Below, in pieces: positions 18,161 through 27,028 of a stretch of DNA of 64,000 bases. Below the pieces are notes generated by a model. That model did no database searches. It was not told where the DNA came from and worked only from the letters and a program-made list of their open reading frames with translations. The position numbers and the translations under genes were made by a program. Origin of the DNA: Mucilaginibacter auburnensis (lineage in GTDB: Bacteria; Bacteroidota; Bacteroidia; Sphingobacteriales; Sphingobacteriaceae); contig NZ_PGFJ01000002.1 in NCBI RefSeq assembly GCF_002797815.1, positions 434,001 to 498,000 of the forward strand, written 5' to 3'. How positions within the stretch are numbered: position 1 is the first letter of the stretch; every line of letters begins with the position of its first letter.

Positions 18161-18188
18161 GTGTAAAAGTGCTTAAGCACTTTTACAC
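18161..18188. repeat. Perfect 28-base palindrome between metY and metX
   Basis: GTGTAAAAGTGC, TTAA and GCACTTTTACAC form a perfect hairpin in the 63-base gap between the metY stop and the metX start. It has no strong T-run on the minus strand, so it may be an mRNA processing or stability element rather than a full terminator, letting metY be expressed above metX-hom. Confidence 0.7.
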
Positions 18189-18210
18189 AATTTGTTGCGG
18201 CTTATTCGCT

Positions 18211-19617
<1,407 letters not shown>

Positions 19618-19618
<1 letters not shown>

Positions 19619-19713
19619 TAGCAGCAACAGCAACGCATGCAACAACAGAAATTGCTAACGCGTTTAAAAACTGATATACTAACTACGGGAAGGTTGTTTG
19701 TTAAATTTTCCAT
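19618..19713 (-). CDS. Cysteine-tailed leader peptide upstream of metY
   Basis: A 31-codon ORF runs from the ATG at 19711-19713 to the TAA at 19618-19620. It begins MENLTNNLPVVSISVFKRVS and ends NFCCCMRCCCC, so seven of its last nine residues are cysteine, encoded by TGT TGT TGC, then TGC TGT TGC TGC. It lies between the SAM-I aptamer and metY on the same transcript. Poly-cysteine leader ORFs that sense cysteinyl-tRNA supply are known upstream of sulfur genes in mycobacteria. By analogy this peptide should stall the ribosome at its end when cysteine is short. A metal-binding micropeptide is an alternative. Function is inference. Confidence 0.72.
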
Positions 19714-19736
19714 ATTGTTAATTTATATTTCCCGGG

Positions 19737-19837
19737 ATATTTACCGGGGCAGGAATTGGCACCTTCTTCGCATCTGCGGAGGGTTGCCAGCGGGTCGCGG
19801 AGCCTGATCTCTCGCCGCTTCTTTATAAACCAAATAT
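19737..19837 (-). promoter_or_regulatory. SAM-I (S-box) riboswitch
   Basis: Read on the minus strand, the element has GCGGCGAGAGATCAGG for the P2/kink-turn side, ACCCGCTGGCAACC for the conserved P3 side, and AAGGTGCCAATTCC, the most conserved stretch of SAM-I. P1 can be drawn as ATATTT (19832-19837) with AAATAT (19737-19742). Just downstream CCCGG/CCGGG (19744-19748 with 19731-19735) can close a hairpin that traps the P1 3' strand, so ligand-free and bound folds compete. No poly-U terminator is visible, so control may be at translation or by a factor. It regulates metY-metX-hom. Confidence 0.9.
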
Positions 19838-19861
19838 GCCTGAAAGGTATATTGATCAATT

Positions 19862-19879
19862 ACATTGCTATCGCAATGT
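19862..19879 (-). other. Hairpin at the 5' end of the metY leader
   Basis: ACATTGC (19862-19868) and GCAATGT (19873-19879) form a perfect 7-base stem with a 4-base loop, at or next to the predicted transcription start. Such 5' hairpins usually protect leader RNA. Confidence 0.5.
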
Positions 19880-19883
19880 GCTG

Positions 19884-19914
19884 CAAATATAGGTTTTGAT
19901 TGCTTAAATGCAAA
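19884..19914 (-). promoter_or_regulatory. Promoter of the metY-metX-hom unit
   Basis: The minus strand has TTTG (complement of 19911-19914), a 19-base spacer and TATATTTG (complement of 19884-19891), matching the full Bacteroidota consensus TTTG-N19-TAnnTTTG. Transcription would begin near 19877, giving a leader of about 360 bases. Confidence 0.75.
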
Positions 19915-19920
19915 TTTTTG

Positions 19921-19990
19921 GAAGGCAAAAGGTGAAAGCTAAAAGGTGAAAGGCGTCTTTTCATATTCAATATCAATCCTTTTACCTTTC
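19921..19990. repeat. Inverted repeat and terminator-like region after the trans-sulfuration gene
   Basis: Two direct copies of AAAAGGTGAAAG lie at the left and face CCTTTTACCTTTCGCCTT at 19978-19995, to which they are nearly complementary (about 15 of 17). The same AAAAGGTGAAAGG motif recurs at 43219-43231. It follows the stop codon at 19994 and probably ends that transcript. Together with the metY leader it accounts for the whole 478-base interval without a long gene. Confidence 0.5.
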
Positions 19991-19993
19991 GCC

Positions 19994-21109
19994 TTAAGAA
20001 AGAGCCTGATCCATATCGGCTATTAAATCATCAATATGTTCCAACCCTACTGATATCCGTAATAAATTAAATGGTGTTCTTGTATCGGGCCCTTCCATAG
20101 TGGCTCTATGCTCTATCAAGCTTTCAACACCGCCTAAACTGGTGGCGCGGGTAAATAACTGCAATTTATTAATTACCCGGTTGGCAGCTTCAGGTCCATC
20201 TTTTAATGTAAATGACAGCATACCGCCAAAATAATTCATTTGTCCTTTGGCTACCTCATGTCCGGGATGCGATGGCAAGCCCGGATATAAAACCTGTTCA
20301 ACTGCCGGCTGCTGCTGTAAAAACTCCGCCAAAGCCTGCGCATTACTTACATGCCCACGAATACGATAAGGCAGTGTTTTTATGCTTCGCGTAAGCATGT
20401 AGCAATCCTGAGGAGATGGAACAGCGCCACCCATTACCTGCACATTACGTATTTTTTGCCACCACTCATCATCCTTTGCAGTTATTAAGGCCCCACCCAT
20501 TACATCACTGTGCCCACCAAAATACTTAGTTGACGAGTGCATAACAATATCAACTCCAAGGTTTAAAGGCTGCTGACATATGGGTGAAGCGAATGTATTG
20601 TCGCAAGCTACTTTGATATTATGCTTTTTAGCTATGGCTACAACTTTACGTATATCTGTAATTTTTAATAAAGGGTTGGATGGTGTCTCAATCCATATTA
20701 ACCCGGTGTTGGGTTTTATGTGAGCATTTAAAACTTCTGTATCGTCTATATTAGTAAAATCAAACTCTAATATACCTTCAAACAATTGCTTTAACTGATT
20801 GCGCAGACCATGATACATATCATCGGGCGCAATGATGTGTGTGCCGGGTGTTAATGATTGAAAAACCGCCATTCCAGCAGCATTTCCCGATGAAAAAGCA
20901 GCTGCATCAACACCATTCTCCAGCTTTGCCAATACGTTTTCTAACGATGCCCGGTTGGGGTTAGTTGCACGACTGTAGATGTGGCCCTCTCTAAAACTGC
21001 CGTCTGGCATACGCTCAAAGGTAGTTGATAGCGTAATGGGTTGCACAACTGCACCCGTAAACTCATCTGTTTTATTCCCTGCGTGTATGGCTATGGTTTC
21101 CTGTCTCAT
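19994..21109 (-). CDS. Cystathionine gamma-synthase/lyase family enzyme
   Basis: This 371-residue PLP enzyme starts MRQETIAIHAGNK and has FSSGNAAGMAVFQSL, the Schiff-base lysine in MHSSTKYFGGHSDVMGG, DNTFASPICQQPLNLG, and the C-terminal SLGGVESLIEHRATM. These mark the Cys/Met metabolism family on the cystathionine side, distinct from metY. It could make cystathionine from O-acetylhomoserine and cysteine, or break cystathionine down, and sequence alone does not decide. It is a single gene with its own promoter region and is not preceded by the riboswitch, so its control differs from metY. Confidence 0.88.
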   Translation of the reverse strand: MRQETIAIHAGNKTDEFTGAVVQPITLSTTFERMPDGSFREGHIYSRATNPNRASLENVLAKLENGVDAAAFSSGNAAGMAVFQSLTPGTHIIAPDDMYHGLRNQLKQLFEGILEFDFTNIDDTEVLNAHIKPNTGLIWIETPSNPLLKITDIRKVVAIAKKHNIKVACDNTFASPICQQPLNLGVDIVMHSSTKYFGGHSDVMGGALITAKDDEWWQKIRNVQVMGGAVPSPQDCYMLTRSIKTLPYRIRGHVSNAQALAEFLQQQPAVEQVLYPGLPSHPGHEVAKGQMNYFGGMLSFTLKDGPEAANRVINKLQLFTRATSLGGVESLIEHRATMEGPDTRTPFNLLRISVGLEHIDDLIADMDQALS

Positions 21110-21197
21110 AAAAACAAACTTAGAAAATTATAGGGTTCATAGCACAAAAATTGCGCCTGCCCGACAGATGTTGCACTACCATTACATTAACATTTGC

Positions 21198-21205
21198 TAT
21201 TTTTG
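21198..21205 (+). promoter_or_regulatory. -7 promoter box for mqnE
   Basis: TATTTTTG matches TAnnTTTG and ends 15 bases before the mqnE ATG. Confidence 0.45.
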
Positions 21206-21220
21206 CAAAAACACTTTTTA

Positions 21221-22414
21221 ATGGGGGCTGAAGGCAAATTACAACTACTACTACAAGATGCCGGCCTTTCTGCTGAGCTAAAACACATTGCAGAAAAGGT
21301 ACTGAATAACCAACGCATAACATTTGATGAGGGCGTTACGCTCTACGAAAAAGGCGAACTGGCTTATGTAGGCGTTTTGGCTAATTACGTACGCGAAAAG
21401 CGTCACGGCGATGTAACCTATTTTAACCGCAACTTTCATATTGAACCTACTAACTTATGCGTGTATGATTGCAAGTTTTGTTCGTATTCAAGATTGATAA
21501 AACAGCGTTCGGAAGGTTGGGAATACACTATGGAAGAGATGTTTGACATCGTAAAGAAGTATGACGGCGAACCTGTTACGGAAGTGCACATAGTTGGTGG
21601 TGTATTACCGCAATATGATGTACCTTTTTATGCAGAACTCTTCAGCAAGATAAGAGCGCATCGCCCTGAATTGCATGTTAAAGCCCTTACTCCGGTTGAG
21701 TATCATTACATCTTCAAAAAAGCCAAAATAGATTATGCTACCGGCATGAAAATGATGATGGATGCCGGTTTAGGCTCTATCCCCGGTGGTGGCGCGGAAA
21801 TATTTGACGAAGGCATACGCGAACAGATAGCCAAAGATAAATGTACATCGCAGCAGTGGCTGGATATACACGAGGAATGGCATAAATTGGGTGGCCGCTC
21901 TAATGCCACTATGCTATATGGGCATATTGAGGAATTCAAACATCGGGTTGACCACATGGAGCGCTTGCGCCAACTGCAGGACAGAACCGGCGGTTTTCAA
22001 ACCTTTATTCCATTGAAATTCCGCAATAAGGATAACCAGATGTCGCATGTGCCCGAGGTTAGCGTGATTGAGGACCTACGTAACTATGCCATAGCGCGTA
22101 TTTATCTGGATAACTTTGATCATATTAAAGCCTACTGGGCTATGATCAGCAGAAACACCGCGCAATTATCGCTCAACTTTGGGGTAGATGATATTGATGG
22201 CACGTTGGACGATACCACCAAAATATATTCCATGGCCGGCGCGGAAGAGCAAACGCCAGCTATGAGTACCAAAGAACTGGTTGAGCTGATAAAACAGGTT
22301 GGCCGCCACCCAATTGAGCGTGACACCCTGTATAACGTAGTAACAGATTACCAAAACCATCAGTTTGCCGAAGAAGCCAAACCACAGTTTTATAAACTGC
22401 CTGTAATTAATTAG
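21221..22414 (+). CDS. mqnE: Aminofutalosine synthase
   Basis: MqnE is the radical SAM enzyme that joins 3-[(1-carboxyvinyl)oxy]benzoate with SAM to make aminofutalosine in the futalosine route to menaquinone. The 397-residue protein has the [4Fe-4S] motif CVYDCKFCSYSR (three cysteines of CxxxCxxC), EVHIVGGVLPQYD, MDAGLGSIPGGGAEIF and TFIPLKFRNKDNQM, all characteristic of the MqnE/MqnC group. The SIPGGGAEI signature and length fit MqnE rather than MqnC. The ATG at 21221 is chosen over an upstream TTG because the promoter box lies between them. mqnA follows two genes later. mqnC, mqnD and a futalosine nucleosidase are not in the window. Confidence 0.92.
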   Translation: MGAEGKLQLLLQDAGLSAELKHIAEKVLNNQRITFDEGVTLYEKGELAYVGVLANYVREKRHGDVTYFNRNFHIEPTNLCVYDCKFCSYSRLIKQRSEGWEYTMEEMFDIVKKYDGEPVTEVHIVGGVLPQYDVPFYAELFSKIRAHRPELHVKALTPVEYHYIFKKAKIDYATGMKMMMDAGLGSIPGGGAEIFDEGIREQIAKDKCTSQQWLDIHEEWHKLGGRSNATMLYGHIEEFKHRVDHMERLRQLQDRTGGFQTFIPLKFRNKDNQMSHVPEVSVIEDLRNYAIARIYLDNFDHIKAYWAMISRNTAQLSLNFGVDDIDGTLDDTTKIYSMAGAEEQTPAMSTKELVELIKQVGRHPIERDTLYNVVTDYQNHQFAEEAKPQFYKLPVIN

Positions 22415-22511
22415 TCATTGGGCATTGGTCATTAGTCATTGGTTGCATCTTTTAACCTCATAAATGACAAGTGACCAATGACCAATGACCAGTGACTTAA
22501 TGACTAATGAC
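22411..22511. repeat. Tandem and inverted CATTGGT/ACCAATG repeat spanning the mqnE stop
   Basis: The left arm (22411-22444) holds variants of TTAGTCATTGG and GTCATTGG, and the right arm (22464-22511) holds GACCAATGACCAATGACC and TTAATGACTAATGACTA, their complement. The right arm ends inside the start of the phosphatase gene (ATG 22507), so a folded mRNA would pair its start codon with the end of mqnE. It is built from 7 to 10 base units and is not a CRISPR array. Confidence 0.65.
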
Positions 22512-23127
22512 TAAAAAAACACTTTACATAGTACGCCACGGCCAAACTGAGTTGAACAGATTAGGCATTGTTCAAGGTCGCGGTAAGAATACTGATTTGA
22601 ATGATGAAGGCAGATGGCAAGCCGACAGGTTTTACCAGGCTTACAAACATGTAGCTTTTGATAAAATTTACATCTCTGAGTTGAAGCGCACCCAGCAAAG
22701 TATCCAACAGTTTATTGATCTGGGCATTCCATATGAAAAACTGGCCGGATTGGATGAATTAGCCTGGGGTATTTTAGAAGGCCAGCCTGCCACACCTGAA
22801 ACTAAATCTGCTTTTTTACAAATTGTGCGCGATTGGGTTGCCGGAAACTTAGACAGCAAGTTTGAAGGCGGTGAAAGCCCTAATGAGGTACAGGCACGCC
22901 AACGCGAGGCATTGGATGTGATCATGTCCCATCCGGAAGAAGAAACAGTTTTGATATGCATGCACGGCCGTGCCATGCGTTTGTTTTTGTGCCTGCTAAC
23001 CGGTAAATCGGCAGTTGAGGCTGAGGATTTTCCGCATCAAAATCTGGTGCTTTATAAAGTAACTTTTGACGGCGAAAAATTCAGCATAGCTGATTTTAAT
23101 AATGCCGACCATTTAAAGAAAGATTGA
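22507..23127 (+). CDS. Histidine phosphatase family protein
   Basis: This 206-residue protein has the phosphoglycerate-mutase-like RHG motif (VRHGQTELNR, near residue 10, the phosphorylated histidine), the family KRTQQS segment, GLDELAWGILEGQ and the second catalytic His in CMHGRAMRLFLC. It removes phosphate from an unidentified small substrate. It lies between mqnE and mqnA, nine bases before the latter. Whether it serves menaquinone synthesis or is a passenger is not shown by sequence. No signal peptide is present. Confidence 0.88.
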   Translation: MTKKTLYIVRHGQTELNRLGIVQGRGKNTDLNDEGRWQADRFYQAYKHVAFDKIYISELKRTQQSIQQFIDLGIPYEKLAGLDELAWGILEGQPATPETKSAFLQIVRDWVAGNLDSKFEGGESPNEVQARQREALDVIMSHPEEETVLICMHGRAMRLFLCLLTGKSAVEAEDFPHQNLVLYKVTFDGEKFSIADFNNADHLKKD

Positions 23128-23136
23128 GAACGATAC

Positions 23137-23880
23137 GTGAGTAACATTAAAATATCAGCGGTTAGCTATACCAATACCAAGCCCTTTATTTACGGGCTGC
23201 AACATTCAGATGTGTTAGATAAGATAGATCTGAGTCTGGATATTCCGGCTGAGTGCGCACAGAAACTGATAGATAACAAAGTAGATATCGGCCTAATACC
23301 CGTGGCTGCTACCCTTAACCTCTCCTATTGGGAAATTGTTGCCGACTATTGCATTGGTGCCGTTGGCGAGGTAAACTCTGTTTTTATATTCAGCAATTGC
23401 GAGATCAGTAAGGTAAAACACTTACAGCTCGATCCTGAATCGCGTTCATCCAACAATTTGGCAAGGGTACTGCTTAAACATTATTGGAAGTTGGCTCCTG
23501 AGTTGATTACCAACGCTTCTGATTATGGCAATTCAACGGATGAAGAAACCGCCTATGTTCAAATTGGCGACCGTACTTTTGGCAAAAAGGATAAATACAA
23601 ATTTGCTTATGACCTTGCAGGTGAATGGCAAAAATTTACCGGACTGCCTTTTGTATTTGCTGCATGGATAGCCAACAAACCAATTCCACTTGAATTTGTA
23701 GCGGAGTTTAATGAAGCTTTAAAGTATGGCTTGCAACACCGTGACGAGTTATTTGCTGAAATACCCGCGCGCGCCGACTTTGATATTCATGATTACCTGA
23801 TGAATAAAATAGATTTTGATCTGACGGAAGATAAACGAAAAGCGCTTCATTTATTTTTAGATTATTTGAAGGCATTGTAG
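23137..23880 (+). CDS. mqnA: Chorismate dehydratase (menaquinone, futalosine route)
   Basis: MqnA dehydrates chorismate to 3-[(1-carboxyvinyl)oxy]benzoate, the substrate of MqnE. This 247-residue protein shows the periplasmic-binding-like fold of MqnA: ISAVSYTNTKPFIYGL at the start, ECAQKLIDNKVDIGLIPVAA, CIGAVGEVNSVFIFSN, SRSSNNLARVLLK and GEWQKFTGLPFVFAAWI. It begins with GTG at 23137, nine bases after the phosphatase stop, so the two are probably cotranscribed. The presence of both MqnA and MqnE shows this organism uses the futalosine pathway. A strong bidirectional terminator ends the unit. Confidence 0.92.
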   Translation: MSNIKISAVSYTNTKPFIYGLQHSDVLDKIDLSLDIPAECAQKLIDNKVDIGLIPVAATLNLSYWEIVADYCIGAVGEVNSVFIFSNCEISKVKHLQLDPESRSSNNLARVLLKHYWKLAPELITNASDYGNSTDEETAYVQIGDRTFGKKDKYKFAYDLAGEWQKFTGLPFVFAAWIANKPIPLEFVAEFNEALKYGLQHRDELFAEIPARADFDIHDYLMNKIDFDLTEDKRKALHLFLDYLKAL

Positions 23881-23887
23881 TATGTAT

Positions 23888-23928
23888 AAACAAGAAGAGC
23901 CTTTGCTTATTTCAGGCTCTTCTTGTTT
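23888..23928. terminator. Bidirectional terminator between mqnA and ccmF
   Basis: Arms AAACAAGAAGAGCCT (23888-23902) and AGGCTCTTCTTGTTT (23914-23928) are perfect 15-base complements with an 11-base loop, with A/T flanks on both sides. It lies between the converging stops at 23880 and 23945. Confidence 0.88.
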
Positions 23929-23944
23929 GGAATCAGATATACAC

Positions 23945-26422
23945 TTAAACCACTTTTATCTCTTTATTCCTTCTCAGTATGGCCATTAAGGTACCAATTA
24001 CCATGATGATGGTTCCAGCCCATAACAGGTTAATGAATGGAAAATTAATAGCACGCATTACTATGTATTTGCGTTCGCCCGGTGGCAATTGATACATAGT
24101 TACCTCCACCTTGTTTTGTTCAGGAATGATCTTGCTGAAGCGGAACTTTATACCCAGATCTTCCACTTTAGCAGCAAAATCAAAAGCATTATTGTTTTTG
24201 ATCAGATAGATAGGCTTAGCCTGGTAAGTTTTACCGTTAGATACTACATCTATAGCCAACTCAACGGCTACATCTTTATCATTCAGTTCAATACTTTTTA
24301 CTTTGTTAATGCGTGTAACACTTTTAAGTAGAGCATAACCTTCTCTAAACGGAAGGGTATCGCCAACTGCAACCTCATAAACCAAAGGAGCCTCGTATTT
24401 GCTGTCGTCGTCCTCTCCCTCGTGTCCCTCTGCTTCAGCAGTTTCATCATAGGTAATAGAGTTGGCCATGTTTACGTGTGTGTAAATATCACTAAACAAA
24501 TAGTGGCGCGTATCGGGAGATGAGATCAATCCCATTTTGCGATTAGCCTGCGCGTTAGGTTTCAGCATAAAATCTTCAACCACTTTTCCATTATCATCAA
24601 AGCGTTTGTATTGAACTTTGAAATAATGGTTAGGAGGAGCTATAGAATCACCCACATAGGTTACCTGGTACTTGCCCATGGTTACAGGCATATTTTTGTA
24701 CATGGTAACATTCTCCATCGGATTGTTCTTTCCCTTAATGAAGTCTTCAGAATATTGCGTACCTGCCGTATTTTCAGATATCACTTTACTTGTACCTGCA
24801 GCAATTAAGGCTCCTACCAACATCAAGCCAAAGCCAATGTGCGCCACTGCTGATCCTGCCAGTTTAAATTTGCCCTTAACAGCATCGCCTAATATTTTAC
24901 CATTGGCCAGTATAGAGTAAATGCTGCAAAGCATTACCAATGAAAATACAAAGTTGAGTTTATAAACGCCCGTTAGAAAAATAACCGCTCCTGTTATTAA
25001 GGCAGCAACACCTATGTAAACACCTGTTGTTATAAAAAAGCGGGTAACATCTGTCTTTTTGTATTTTAGAAATTGCGATACACCGGTAAGCAGGGTCACT
25101 ACAATGGCAAATGAAGCCTGAATAATGTTATAATGCTTTACCGGATCTGTAGGTGGCGCCAGCTTTGTACCGAACATGGCATTCCAAACAGGAATAGACG
25201 ATACCACAACCAGGTGGAAGCAAGAAAGACACATAAACACAGAACCTACAAACATCCAAAACTCGCGTGAATAAGTTTCTTCATCTTTTTGGGTGATAGG
25301 CAGATCTTTCCAGCGCAGCACCAATAGAATTATTGACACTACCAGGAAGATAATCACATCAATAGCGAGATGCCAGAACATCCCAGCATCAGTAAAAGAA
25401 TGCACAGAAGTTTCGCCTAAAACACCACTGCGGGTTAGGAATGATGCATATAACACCAGCACAAAGCTCATCATCGTCATGATAGTGGCGGTTGCGTAGG
25501 AGTGTCCGGAGTTTTTATAAACAATAAGTACGTGAACGGCACCAACCAATATCAGCCAAGGTATGATAGAAGCATTTTCAACCGGGTCCCAGGCCCAAAA
25601 ACCGCCAAACGTAAGTGACTCATAAGCCCAGAAGGCTCCCATTATAATACCTGTGCCTAATACCATCATGGCAAATAAACCGTATGGTATGGCAGGTTTT
25701 ATCCATTCTGTATAGCGTTTTTGCCATAATCCTGCAATAGCATAAGCAAACGGAATGATCATTGAACCAAAGCCTAAAAACAAAGTGGGTGGGTGAATAA
25801 CCATCCAGTAGTTTTGCAGTAATGGGTTCATACCGTTACCGTCTTTAATGTAGCTCAGGTAATTTTTATAAAGCTCCGGATTAGTAGCGAATATAGGCGC
25901 GGAGTCTTTTAGATTAACCGCTTCGCGCAGCAAAATAAATGGAGACGACCCTATACGGATGCCAAATATTTCAACTCCCAGCAAAAATGTAGCTAACATA
26001 GCCTGAGAAAAAGCGATAACCGTCATTACTGGTCTTTCCCACGTTTTTGCTTTCCATATCATGAAACTACCTAAAACAGATTGCCAGAAAGTCCACAGCC
26101 AAAAGCTACCCTCCTGTCCATCCCAAAAGCTGGAAATTATGTAATAAACCGGAAGCGCGCGTGAAGAGTGTTCATGTGCGTATTGGTACTCAAACAGGTG
26201 ATTTACAATGATGTAAAACAGGCAAACACCAATACCAATTACAGAAACAGTGTTTATGATGAAACCAGCCCGTGCCAAAGTTTGCCATGAGTTATCAGTT
26301 TTATTGTTGGTGGCAAAATAATAGGCAATTGCCGCAAATAACGCCGAACCAAATGATAATACTATAAAAAACTGGCCTAAGCTACCCGGTATAAGGTGCT
26401 CGCCAACGAAAGCTGTATCCAT
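23945..26422 (-). CDS. ccmF: Cytochrome c heme lyase subunit CcmF
   Basis: CcmF takes heme from CcmE and joins it to CxxCH motifs of apocytochrome c on the periplasmic face. This 825-residue protein has many transmembrane helices, the tryptophan-rich heme-handling motif GGFWAWDPVENASIIPWL around residues 270-288, histidines in VIHPPTLFLGFG and in the loop near FTDAG, and a large periplasmic region (about 535-790) before a final helix. The length is above the usual 650 or so because of that domain. It is the last gene of a minus-strand group with ccmE, and the rest of the ccm genes lie upstream at 30-33 kb. Confidence 0.92.
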   Translation of the reverse strand: MDTAFVGEHLIPGSLGQFFIVLSFGSALFAAIAYYFATNNKTDNSWQTLARAGFIINTVSVIGIGVCLFYIIVNHLFEYQYAHEHSSRALPVYYIISSFWDGQEGSFWLWTFWQSVLGSFMIWKAKTWERPVMTVIAFSQAMLATFLLGVEIFGIRIGSSPFILLREAVNLKDSAPIFATNPELYKNYLSYIKDGNGMNPLLQNYWMVIHPPTLFLGFGSMIIPFAYAIAGLWQKRYTEWIKPAIPYGLFAMMVLGTGIIMGAFWAYESLTFGGFWAWDPVENASIIPWLILVGAVHVLIVYKNSGHSYATATIMTMMSFVLVLYASFLTRSGVLGETSVHSFTDAGMFWHLAIDVIIFLVVSIILLVLRWKDLPITQKDEETYSREFWMFVGSVFMCLSCFHLVVVSSIPVWNAMFGTKLAPPTDPVKHYNIIQASFAIVVTLLTGVSQFLKYKKTDVTRFFITTGVYIGVAALITGAVIFLTGVYKLNFVFSLVMLCSIYSILANGKILGDAVKGKFKLAGSAVAHIGFGLMLVGALIAAGTSKVISENTAGTQYSEDFIKGKNNPMENVTMYKNMPVTMGKYQVTYVGDSIAPPNHYFKVQYKRFDDNGKVVEDFMLKPNAQANRKMGLISSPDTRHYLFSDIYTHVNMANSITYDETAEAEGHEGEDDDSKYEAPLVYEVAVGDTLPFREGYALLKSVTRINKVKSIELNDKDVAVELAIDVVSNGKTYQAKPIYLIKNNNAFDFAAKVEDLGIKFRFSKIIPEQNKVEVTMYQLPPGERKYIVMRAINFPFINLLWAGTIIMVIGTLMAILRRNKEIKVV

Positions 26423-26508
26423 TAAAATTGTTTATGTATTGGCCCGCGAAGGCTTGAATTCTGTAAATTCTGTTTAACGCGTTGAAGTTAAATCAGGTGA
26501 TGGATATA

Positions 26509-26919
26509 TTATAAAGCTGCCTGTTTAGCTTTAAATTCTGTCATCTCGACCTTATCGTCCTTATATTTAGACGGACACTTCATTAATATCTTTGATGCAT
26601 GAAATTCATTGCCCTGCATTTTTCCGGTCAACACAATTTGCTCTGAACGTTCAAAATCTTGAGGCTTGCTACCTGTGAAAACTACCTTACGTTCCTGCCC
26701 GTTATCATCTTTCATATAAAAAGCAAAGTAATTGGCATCTTTGGTTGCATCGTAATACAAATCTTTTGTTTTGTTTAGTTGTCCTTTTACCTGCAACTCG
26801 CTCTCCGTATTTTCAGCATCTTTAAAAGAGCCGTAAGTACTTGAATTACTGTACACACTTATAATAACAGCAATAGCTATTGCAATAATAACCAAACCAA
26901 AAATTGAACTTTTTTTCAT
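26509..26919 (-). CDS. ccmE: Heme chaperone CcmE, CxxxY variant
   Basis: CcmE carries heme covalently from CcmC/D to CcmF. This 136-residue protein has an N-terminal anchor (about 5-24) and the OB-fold of the family. In the canonical motif LAKHDENY the heme-binding residue is histidine; here the aligned stretch is LMKCPSKY, a CxxxY motif with the histidine replaced by cysteine and the tyrosine kept. This natural variant is known from Desulfovibrio and archaea, where the cysteine binds heme. The ATG at 26917-26919 is preferred to an upstream frame start at 26961, as a promoter box lies between. ccmF follows 86 bases later. Confidence 0.9.
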   Translation of the reverse strand: MKKSSIFGLVIIAIAIAVIISVYSNSSTYGSFKDAENTESELQVKGQLNKTKDLYYDATKDANYFAFYMKDDNGQERKVVFTGSKPQDFERSEQIVLTGKMQGNEFHASKILMKCPSKYKDDKVEMTEFKAKQAAL

Positions 26920-26950
26920 TATAGGTTTATCTCCGTTTAAATCGCGTTTG

Positions 26951-26958
26951 CAAAAATA
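26951..26958 (-). promoter_or_regulatory. -7 promoter box for ccmE-ccmF
   Basis: TATTTTTG on the minus strand, a TAnnTTTG match, 31 bases before the chosen ccmE ATG. Confidence 0.4.
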
Positions 26959-27028
26959 CAAAACGTTGAGGGAATAATTTTTATTACATGGGATATGTTT
27001 TATTTAGAATTGTTACAGATAAGCGCCG

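Noticed and set aside
22411..22511. CRISPR-like array
   Set aside because: Units are 7-10 bases with no spacers of equal length and no cas genes nearby; it is an inverted tandem repeat.
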